NCBI GenBank assembly: GCA_946406115.1
Contig: OX291550.1
Location: forward strand, 31,410,722 to 31,474,721
Direction of reading: 5' to 3'
DNA length: 64,000 nucleotides
Origin: Apoda limacodes
Taxonomy: Eukaryota; Arthropoda; Insecta; Lepidoptera; Limacodidae
The notes beneath the pieces were generated by a model, which did not search any database, was not told the DNA's origin, and saw only the letters and a program-made list of their open reading frames with translations. Below are positions 45,201-57,200 of this stretch, in pieces. Position numbers and translations under genes: made by a program. Within the stretch, counting starts at the first letter, position 1; every line of letters starts with the position of its first letter.

Positions 45201-48200
45201 GTGCCGGTCCACCCAGAGTAGGCGCGACGATTCTATTACGTCGGTCCAACCTAATAAAACTTCCCCGAACAGTGATTATTAATCATGTACAACAAAATAA
45301 TACAGCTATTATTTTACACTATAGCTTAGTGACAACCCTTGCGTAATAACCCGTATCGCTCAAGTATCGACACGAAGGCGGCGAGCTTGGAAATCTTAGG
45401 AAGATTTACTACTGTATAATATTATGCTGTGTCTGTGGTGTGGGACTGTTTAGTAGGTACCTTCCTTGTAGAACAAGGTTATACCGCTAACATCCGAGTT
45501 CAAAGAAATCACAAAGGCAGTTTTTAAATAAATTGAACTCGAATGTACGCGGCGTATGCGTACGGGGAAGGGTATAAAGCGCTCAGTGTTGAGTGAGCGT
45601 TCTGATATATGTGTGGTGTGGGACTGTTCTGTAGATACCTACCCTGTAGAACAAAGTTGACCGCCTGCCGCTGGGCGTGCGAGCGGAGCGCGAAGTCCGC
45701 GCTGCCGATGTGGTCGAACCGTCGCGTGCGTCCGGTCGCCGTGCCCAGCCGCCCGCCCGCCGCGGCGCAATGAGACCACACATAACGACCAAAACTCTTC
45801 AGCGAAGGAAAGGTACCTATTCAATAACAGCCCAAGTAGCACATTAGCGTGAATTATATCCGAAAACAAACTATATTACAGTCTAATACTGTTATTTAGC
45901 TGGCGTAGAGGATAAAATGTGTCTAATTACTGTATAAGCAGGATTTCATACACTGTTAGACGGCACAGCTGACTAATGACTGCATAATGGCGAAAACTTC
46001 AACATAATGCTTTAGTGTAGAATTTGAAATCACTGTTCTCCAGACTTCGGCAACATATGATGCTACTAGCTGTTTTAGAAGACTAAAGCGTATAAACGGC
46101 TGTTGAACGCGAAAAAGACACTTCCTTTATAATGCCGCCAGCTGTATTAAAGAATCAAATATTACCATTGGATTTTATTCGGTATACACTAATTCTATTC
46201 TAATGTTATTAAATAAGCTTGATTAAATAAGTTTTTAAGCATAAAGTGAAAATATCACCTATTGTATCAGCCTCTGGAGTTTAGAATTAGAAAGTAAATA
46301 TAGGGGCGTGGTGTTAAGATGTCGTGATTTTCATAACCTCACAATTTGTTTGGTTAAGGAATGAAAGTATAAGCACTATTAAAAAATATTCACTTGTTGG
46401 CAAGACAAGTAGGATCACAAAATTAAGTAAAGTTATGTGTACGAAATAATATTTTATCAAGATTTACTCATTCCTAAAATACTCGTTACTCCTGCTTTTA
46501 ACCTTGGAAAATTAATGCTTTCAGCTTTCAAAATATTATCGCCGTGTGACAAAAAAAAGAATATCAAAGGAATCGAGATTTCTTTATCCATAAAACACAC
46601 CCTTAGACAGCCATCAAAATAATTGAATACTATTGTACAGCTAGCGTAATGCTTTCAGCTGTTAAATATAGTTTAATTTCGCTATTATACAGAATAGAGA
46701 ATGTCAAAAGGATTTAGCAAGAATTAGTGCTAGGTAGCAAATTAACGCCATTTTGAGCTGCATAGAACAGATTTATTATGAAAAACCAAATGATGTGTTA
46801 TTGGTTTTAAATATATTTGTTAATATTAATGTAATTAAATTTTTTAATTAAGAATTTATGAGTTTAAATGAAGTAATTTTGTATCAATATCCATAAATAA
46901 TTCGTACACCATATTATCTTGTAAAATTATATTTTATAAGACAGTATTATTTTGAAGGCGAGTGAAACATTTGATAATATCACCTATATACATTCACAGT
47001 AAATCCGCACCCGCAATACAATTGATCAACAGATAAATGAAACATATGAAAAATTGTATCCGCTAAAATTAAGTTAAGAGTTAAGATGTCTTCATTTAAT
47101 AAAAAATGTTGTAGCCGTTTGTAAACATACACGCACAATTAGCACGAACTATTATTTGCCGACATTTTTTTTTGTATTTAGCATAACTTTGTCAACCTAC
47201 TTATTAAACATGTCTTAGCTGTTTTAGAGAATACAAGGAGCTAATCGTAGGCATGGCTGTTTAAAGGAATTAAAGGAGCTGAATAGTAGAGTTAAAGAGC
47301 TGTGCAATAGCTTTCTAAGCCCTAGGACAGCCCGTGTACAGCTGTTAATAAGCCTCTGTCAGGCTTAGAGCTAGTTAAGGGGCCTAATTTAGAATCATAA
47401 GGTCTGTGTCACTAGGTACACAGTCCTTATACAGGTTGCTTGTACAGCCTCAAGTTTATCATTATTCCTTAGTCCGACAACTCTACACTCTACTATGTGT
47501 GCTACTTGGGAAATTATCATTAAGTTTTTGTGAGGCATAAGTCGGAAATAAATCTATATTTTTTTTATTTGAAGACCAACAGTTACTAAAAACTAATCTT
47601 TATGTCGCAGCCATCTGGTTAAATTAGCCAGTTAATCGGGTGGGTAGGCAGATCGTTAAGTATGAAAAAGAAATTATGTAACAGAACAGATTACTATATA
47701 AAACTTGGCTGGAACGCTTCGCTTGCTTCACTCGCTCCGCATCTAAGTTAACAAAAGAGACTGAACTTAAACCAACATACATGACTTATACAGTGCAATT
47801 TCTGTGCCTTTGTTTTCCATACTTGACAATCTGCCTTAACTGGCTAATTCAACCAGATGGCTGCGGCATTTATAAGTTGACTAAACTCTAGAACGAACCA
47901 ATTATTTATAGGTCCTCACAGATAGAAAACAACTTAGGAAATTGTGTTACGATCATCAAAGTGACAATAGACTTAAAAATAAAATTAAAAGATATAACCT
48001 CGCTCTTGTCACATTCGTATCAAATAGATCCAAATTAAATTTCTTTACAAGAAAATTAAAGTTATTGCTCGCTCGCCAAGGATAAGAATTTTGTTTACAA
48101 TTAGTTTTAGCTTTGGGAAGGTACAGGGGTGGGCACGATCTTAAGCTAACGAAATTTTAGATAATAGTTGTGGTGGTGGTGGGGGGATCTACTGAGCCAG

Positions 48201-51200
48201 TGGCAATTTTTAGATTATAAGTAACGTCAGCTATTTCGCGGCGTTTATAAAGCGGAAGAAGCTGATGTTTTTTACATAGTTGAATGTACGGTCATTTGCA
48301 ATAGTCCATACATAGTGTAAAGGTTAAAATTGCGTGAAGCCATTCTGTGAATCTCGCACTCACACATTAACATTATCAGAACTGTCAATAATATTAACCT
48401 TAAATCGACAAAATTAGGTTTAGTTTTCTTTATACTAACCAGTTTATTTAAACCGTTCTTCTATCTTTTGGTTTCTTAACCTAAGAAATTAATTAGGTGT
48501 AAACTGCAGTGTTGTTCTACATACGTATTGTTTATTTCGCATTAAATGTTATCTGCCCGGTAGTGTAGTGGTAGTGTAGGTAGGCGTTGCGACTTAATCC
48601 GGCGAGCCTATGGTTCAAATCACCCTATTTTTGTTAGGAATAACTTTTTTTTATGTTTTGACATCTAGTTCTCTTTAAACAGGACCAGTTGGTATGAGAA
48701 GTTTTTGTTTTGTTTGCAAGAATTAAAACACATGCAATCGAATAAAAATGGTTTTTATTAAAATTTTATAAATCATAAATAATGATTTTGATAAATTTCT
48801 CTTTTTTCTATATATATATATATATATATTTCCTATGGTTAAAGCTTAAGTATTCGTTTTCGTAATGAAAAGAAAATTAAAACGTAACCATAAGAATGAA
48901 AAAAAAATACAAGTCACCATTCATTTGGTAACGCTGCTATATTTTGAAAAACAACAAAGTAAAAAAAATATGTTATGTCTTAAATATAATAAAATGTAAA
49001 ATAATATCTGTAAGAAAAATAGTACTTTATTTTTAGGGTTCCGTACCCAAAGGGTAATTAGCGGAACCCTATTACTTAGACTCCGGCTGTATCTCATGAA
49101 CCGTGATTGATAGACAGTTGAAATTTTCACTGAAGATATATTTCTGTTGCCGCTATAACAACAAATACTAAAAAACAGAATAAAATAAATATTTAAGAAG
49201 GCCCTCATACAACAAACGTGATTATTTTGCTTGATTTTGCTCGATATTGATAACGGCAACAGGTAGACGCTTAAAATATTTACAGAATAACTAAATGTTA
49301 TATAGTTACTTTAAAAATAAATAATTAAATTAAAACAAAACAAAAATTTAAGGGGGGCTCCGATACAACAAACGTGATTTTTTTGCCGTTTTATAGATAA
49401 TGGTACGGAACCCTTCTTGCGCGAGTTCGACTCGCCTATTTAATATAACCTCCATTATTTTCAATTACAGCAAGCAAGCGCCGCCGCATAGATCCGACTA
49501 TATTAGAACAGATCTGTTCCTCTAATGTTGTCCCAAATTTCTACACAGTGAGCCCTAATGACTCTGTTGTTCTTTCATTTCGCATGTCCCATCTTTGCAC
49601 CATCAAATTCCATAGGTTTTCTATGGACCAGCCGCAGTCATCCACCCCCACATATTAAGTGATATCCGTCTAGATTCCATATTTGGGGCAACATTTTGTT
49701 CTGCATAACGGGTTCCATTTCTGCGCAAGAAATAAAACCTCCCGTTTTCAGATGATTCAAACGACTTCTCATCGGTGAATAAGGTGTGCTCTCAGTCAAA
49801 ATCTAAATACTCCCTTGCAAACAACAATCTATTTTGTTTATGGGTATTAGTTAAAAACGGTTTTTTAGCTGGCTTTCTTTGATGATATCCTTCAATATGC
49901 AGAGCTCGACGAACAGTGTGTATTAAACACGTTCCAAAACACAGCAGTCGGTATGAAACCATTGTTCCACCATAAATCTTCTTTGAGTCGCATCAATGTG
50001 CCGCGCGAGTCCACTTCGAGGTCGAGTTGATAAATTCCCCTCCTCTTGGTTGCGTGAGACCCAACGCTTTACGGTAATCCACTAAAAACCAAATAGCCAG
50101 ATGAAAATAAACATTTTTCAAACTACTGAATTATATTTTCAATTTTTTTTTAGATATTTACGTACAAAAAAGTATGGTAATAAAAAAAATATGATATAAC
50201 ATTAACATCAAACAAAATACTTACCGTAAAACCAGTCTTATTGCAAATTTGAGATATATTGTTACCCAAATTATATAGTTCTACTAGCTGTCCCGGCGAA
50301 CGTTGTTCCGCTGCCGTCCCTCTGTACCCGGCGAAAGTTGGTTTTTACCTATAGTGCCCAAGTCCGGCTCGCACTTGACATATCGAGATAAAAACTATCC
50401 TATCTTTTAAGTTGGATCAAATAACAGATATTTACGAAGTTTGATCAAAATCGGTTCAGTAGTTTAGGAGTCCATTGAGGACAAACATTGTGACACGAGA
50501 TTTATATATATTAAGATAATACGCATCCTCTCTTGAATATTAATATTGGCCTGCATATTATTTTTAGCAAAGAAATTTAATAAAAACACCAAACAACCTT
50601 GTCAACACAAGCAGTAACACATTCACAACGACAAATGGCTACATAATGTAGTGACCGCATCTAACTCAATAGCTAAATAAAAATACCAAACAACCTTGTC
50701 AGCACAAGAACCCCCAGAAACAAATCGGCAACGACAAAAATAATATGTCTAACCACGTAGTGTCCGCTATTAACTTAATAGCTATTAGAAAATTAGTCTA
50801 AGCTGTTTAACTGAACAGGTTATTCATAATTCGTAAAATGTTACAAAAACAAATAGAAAGGCATAAGGTGAGATTCAAATCCACAACCAGCATTGCACTG
50901 AGTACACGTACTAAGATCTGATACGTCTATCCACTAGGCTACGGATACGATAATTTTCTTAGTGAAATTATTATATACAATATTAAATGAAACTAATATT
51001 ACTCAGGTTCTACAAGACAGATTACTTTATTTCTTTAAGTGTGTGAAAGATTACACCTTGCCATTCTATTTTGTTTTGAAACTCTATATGCAGTTTTGAA
51101 ACTGACCGTACATTTTAATCGTAGTTTATTTTTAGCCGATAACACATATAATATAGGTATCTAATAAATATCTTTTGAAAGTTTTTGATATGCGAGATGT

Positions 51201-54200
51201 AGAATAAAGTCTAACGATTAAAACTGGAGTTGATGTTGAGTGCTCGTTCGTAGCTGACGTCCAGTATGTCCATCAGCTTCCTGGTGCCGGCTCCGTACAG
51301 ACTCGCGTACACGATCCGTTTGGTGCGCTCTCGCTCCTCGTTGGATATCTCCTTCTCCGACTTATTCAACCTTTAAAACACGTATAACACTTCTGTTCAA
51401 AGCACGTCGATCAAAGTTAAAAGACTACTTTTATTTGTCAAGTTACCATTTTGCTGCGAGGACTTTAAATAAATCTTGACTGTCTAAAGCGTCGAGCAAA
51501 GTCGAGTCGCCGGCGACGTGAGCGAATATTCTACATTCGATATGTTTGAAGTCGGCCGCCAATAAGGTGTAGCCCTCACGCGCTGTATACACCGAGCGGA
51601 GGTTTAGCGCTTCATCTGTCAAACAAAAAGGTGTGTGTAGCCCTCGCGCGATGTATACACCGAGCGGAGGTTCAGAGCTTCATCTGTTAAACAAAAAGGT
51701 GTGTGTAGCCTTTACGCGATGTATACACCGAGCGGAGGTTCAGCGCTTCATCTGTCAAACAAAAAGGTGTGTGTAGACCTCACGCGATGTATACACCGAG
51801 CGGAGGTTCAGCGCTCTATCTTTTAAACAACAACCAACACATATCCTTAACTCTTTAAGGTTCCAATGCACACACTCTTTTGAAAAAACCAACGTTCTAC
51901 TTATACAACAATAGAGCACGCATAAGCACAATCACAATCACAAGCACAACTAAATACACTTACTGCTGTTGTTATTTGCTTCGGGAAACAGAGCGAGAGT
52001 AAACGGCGCTTTTGGTATCGCTTGTAGATTTGGATTGTTAGAAGCTATGCGTCCGGTGGCAGCTCCAGTTTGCACCCTACGAACGGTTTTAACAATAGCG
52101 TTTCATACTTCCTATACACGCCTATATCATTTACATAAGCCTATGTTATTTTTACAGTATTACCATGTCGGTTTAACAAGTCCATCTTTAACGTGGCAAG
52201 CTACTCCGGCGAGGCACGTGGCGTGTGCCTTGTGCAAGTGACGATACTCGAGAATCAACTTCGGCAGGGGGTGGGCCGACATCAAACTGCGAAGCTGCAA
52301 AAACGATTATACCTTTAAACGAGCAATGCAAATGTATATATGTATATATATAGTAACAGCGTTGTTAAGGAACACTAAAGCTACTTGACAATAGATGGCG
52401 TTGTTCAGCAACACTAAAGCTACTTGGCAATAGATGGTGTTGTTAATTTTCTTTTTCTGAACTGACTTTGCAGTTGACTGATGCAGCCATTACTGCTCCA
52501 CCGGGCTTTTGGGGCGAGACCCTGAAGAAGTCTCAGCCTATATAGCGCCCAACGCTCAAGGGCTCCCTGCGGGGGGAGCCTCGGCTTGGGTTATCTTGCT
52601 ATGTGAAGACTCAATTCCCCAGGGGAAGATAAATGAAAAGATAGGTGTAGTTCGTAAATACAATTTAATTATACAATACACAATTTTACTTCTTCGTTTC
52701 GGAAATTATTCATTATGCCGTCTTTTCTTACGTGAGGAGTTCATTGGCGCCCCTCATGCGCCCCTATATCCATCTTCCGGTCAAAAGCAATAACAACTGG
52801 CTTCATCTACAATAGTAATGCTACTAGTGTTTAAACTCATCACTAGAGTGCTCTAGTGTAGGACCTCAACAGGAACGTACTTAGAAATTTAATTATAAAA
52901 CGTATTTTTTTTTTAATTATAACATACACGCATGAAGCAAATAGAAAGAGGAGTGGCTGTAATTGAGTTGTTGGATAAATTCATTGGTGACACAGCGCGG
53001 GGGTGAGGGGGTGAGAAGACCTTTGTCTTAGTCTGTCTAACCAATAAAGGACTACTTTGTTAATTCATTTCTAATTTCTTAATTTATTCAATTTCACAAG
53101 TTAACACTGATGTCTGGTTTGGGACTGGTAGGCACACCCACACCCTCCATGCCACAAGAGTATGACGTAAACAAGGACGTTCCCTTGCGTCCCCTTTTAG
53201 TTACTCTGTCCCTTTTTTAGTCACAACGAAGTCTTCATCTTTAATATGGTAAGAACAAACCTTTGTATTTTTTGTTGGTGTCCAATCCAGTTGATTTATT
53301 TTTTTAATCCATTGCTGTTTTAAATTATCTTTCGATGGAAATCTGGATCGTAATTTAAAATCTTGATAATTAGGTAACAACGCAAATATTTATATAGCTA
53401 GAATGTAGGTATAACCATCGATATGAAAAAACAATAGATATGTCCAAAAAGCACCGGCAGGCTAGCCGCCCATAGTCTAATTTTTTATACTATGTTGAGT
53501 AGCGCATCGATTTGACGCAACAAACACAAGGTCACCCTCGGCGAGTGAACATCTAAAGATTTTTTGTTTGTTTTATTTAAATAATGTCGTATTGTGCTGT
53601 AAAAAGTTGTAAAAACTATAAAAAAAAAGGAAATAAGAGTTCTAGCGACGTTACTTATCACACGTTAGTATTATTTTCTCATAAATAACCGATTTACTTC
53701 GATTTATAATAAATTTCTTTAATAGAGGTGCACTATTTTTATCGAAATCATGTTAGTCATCACTGATATTTTGTTCAAAAAAAGTGTTATTTTTCCAATT
53801 TCATGGCATAATGTTAAACATTTCTTTTTATTTGTGATAAAAAGAATAAATTAACCTTGAACTCAGACTGCTTTTCGAGATTATTGGGATATCGTTTCAT
53901 AAATTCACAACGAAAATAAATAGAAGACAATAAAGTACCTCACCTCTATTTGAGTAGAAATTGTTGTGCAGTCTTTATTTCGAAAAATTATTGACCTATT
54001 ACAACCGTATTACAATGACATAAAGAATAAATTAAATAAGTAATGCGCCATCTACCAGTGAGTAGCTAAACTAATATGTATATTGCTTAGCGAAATAGTT
54101 TAATTTGCTTAGTGTTGTACGCATGAGAGAAAGATATCGATGTTTTTTACCCGTTGTGATCAATTTCCACAGCTGTGGAAATGAAGTGAATTGATGCTTG

Positions 54201-57200
54201 TAGTCATTGGAATGTTTTAGGGTTACATTCAAAATTTCAAAAGCGTTCGATTAATTAAATTATTTTAATAAGTCAACTCTGTCAACCTGCGGGTACAATC
54301 AGTTAAATGAAATTTTAATTGTACATTTTAACGCGCTTATTTAATGTAAAATACATCTAAAAATACTGCTTTTCATCCAAAAATATTATAAATACGAAAG
54401 TTTGGATGTTTGTTACTCAATCACGCGTCAACCACTGGACGGATCGGGATGAAACTTGGCACACATTTAGGTTTAGTCCTGAAATAAAGAAAATAGGCTA
54501 TTTTGATCCCGGAAAATTCACAAGTTTCCGCGGTAATAACTTTATCCAAATTCCACTTGTACGAACTACAGCTTTACATAGCAAACTTTCATATTATCAA
54601 CAAGGAGTTGCCGTAAAAAAATCCCGCAGATAACCAGTTAATTTAGGGCGGGTTGAGCCGTTGGCAAAATCTAATCAGTAATGAAACTGTTGTATAATAT
54701 TGTGTAAAAGTACATACAGTTTTAGAGAATGTGTCTAGCTTCGAGCTTTCCTGTGATTTATAGAAATGTTTCGTTGTTTTATTTAATATACAGGCTGGTG
54801 GACTAGGATTATGTTTTTATTTCGTTCATTTGTTAAGCTTTATGTTATGTGATTGTTGACTTTTGCATGCTTCTGCGAGATTTCTTAACGTCTGGAAAAT
54901 AATACATTGAGTAGTGTTTGTGGAATAAAACCTATAACTAGCTTTTGCTGCTCCGACCGCACTAAATTTGGTTATCAGTGTTAAATTTCTACGGTAACTT
55001 CTTGTTTATAGAAAAAACCTATAATTCCGTCCGCATGTAATTTGGTTATAGTTATTTCTACGGGTACTTTGGACTTCTCGGTCTTTTATACTATCTCTGG
55101 GCTAAAATTTAGGTTTATTTAATGCTCCAGTGCGACGTCAAGGAAGAACAAACAAACTTTCACATTTATTTTATAATAGTATAGTAAGTATAGATTATTT
55201 TTCAAATTTGAATTGAAAAATACTTTCACATTCATTCAACATAATACACTTAAGATACAAAAAAATCGAATTATAAAATATTCTTTTTAGTTTTCGCGGT
55301 ACTAGATTTTTTGCGCCTAAAACGACAAGCACTATTCTTTCAAGTTGCAATACTGCAATAAAGAGATTATTTTTAGCACAAAACTAGCTGACAGGACAGA
55401 TAATTATTTATGCAGGATATTTTCAAATCGGTTTTACAAGGAGTTCCCATAGGAATCCTTCGGCGAAGACCGATAACCGCGCATAGCTATGGACAGACAG
55501 TATCTCAAAATCTAACGTTTTCATGGACTTTTTTTGACTTATATTTTTTAAAAGATATTTTTCTAAAGATTCTAGACATAGATTGGTGCCACGGGCCAAA
55601 ACGAGAATTGGTATGTTCGGATCATTTTGATTTAAACTGTTCTTTAGAAAATAATGGACGAAGATACTTAAAAAATGGCCCAATCCCAACAGTCAAGTTG
55701 ATGGCTCGTTCTACCAACATAATATGTAGAAAAAGTTACAGCAATGTATTAAACGAATTGCGAGAATTAGAACGTAATTTTTGATAATTATTTTACTTCT
55801 AAATGTTACTCATGCAGTTTTTTAAATAATGAAATTTATTTTGTTATTATTCATTATTAGATATACCAACAAAACTTAGTGCTTGTCTCAAATTTTTGTC
55901 TTTGTATTTAGGTCAAAAAATTTCCATCATCAAGTACAGCTATAAAAGAAAATCAAGAAAACACTGTCAGTAGTAGTATTCGTACATATCACTTATCACC
56001 ATCAGTTAATGTAAGAGCACTGACGGTTTTGGGTTGTTTTTTGAATGAACAATATCAGCATATTTGATAATCCCTACAGTAATAGTGATGAAACAAAGAA
56101 AATTGCAGTTTTTTTAGAACCTTGTCACATGCTGAAGCTGATCAGAAATGCTTTACATGCATTTCATGATAAAAATGCCAAACTGTTATTGGTCCAATAA
56201 GAAAGTGTCCTGGGTTTATTTAGATTTGCAAAATAAATTACAAAACACAGAAATGTTTCATTTAGGAAATAAATTAAGTAACTCACATTTGAACTTTGAA
56301 AAAAATAAAATAAAGTTCGGCTAGATTCACAGTGACTTAGTAAAATTGTATCTGAAGCTCTATCATTTTGTAAGTCAGATTTAAAACTGTGTAGAATATC
56401 TGCAATAATTCTCGTTATTGGACAATTTTTTTTTAAATCAATGTCTTTTTAGGGTTCCGTACCTCAAAAGAAAATAGGATCACTTTGTTGTCCGCTTGTC
56501 TGTCTGTCAAGACCCGTTTTCACAGGAACGCTTGAACGTATCAAGTTGAAATTAATATCATATACTAAGGTCTTCGGTAAAAAAATCAAGCTTTTATGTC
56601 AACGCAATAATAAATACGGCCGTTTTTGTCGCATTTTTGGTATTCACAAACAAATAAAAACCTATCTGTATACCTATAATCATGAAATTTGGCAAAAAGC
56701 AAGATTTTACGTAACAAATATAGGAAAAATTAAAAAATTAATAATTAAGGCATAAACCTATAAGACTTGATCTGATGATAAAATAACTATCAACATATAA
56801 TAAGTTCTCGGTGCGCGAGCCAGACTCGCACTTGGACGGGGTTTTTATCTTTAAGTTCCACTTAATTCCATGAAAAGTATTCGAAAGCGTACAACAGTAA
56901 AAATATAAAAGTCCTAAAAATATACCTAAGGATGTGTGAACATATACTGAATCAGGTTAACGAGAATTCTCAAAAAAATTTGGTTTGTCAGCAAGTGTAA
57001 CAAAATGCAAATGGAAGTATATTTGATTGCATTGACTTACAAGCTTAATTTTTTGCAGCTCTAAGGTTTTTGAGGTAAATAACCTTAGAAATGAATGTTG
57101 GTACATCCGAGATCGACAATCTGTTTGACCGATGATAACCAAGAAAGTTGGCACATCTAAGTGTTTTTATATGGAGAATGCTGTCCGATATATAAAAACC

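Noticed and set aside
45690..45785. Apparent frameshift in the polymerase exon because another frame reads CVVSL, similar to a family motif
   Set aside because: The frame GGRLGTATGRTRRFDHI aligns without gaps to the expected GxVxxxxGRxR region and is in phase with both neighbouring exons; the CVVS match is coincidence.
52509..52793. Small host gene
   Set aside because: No recognisable domain, no splice or start support, lies within a large intron.
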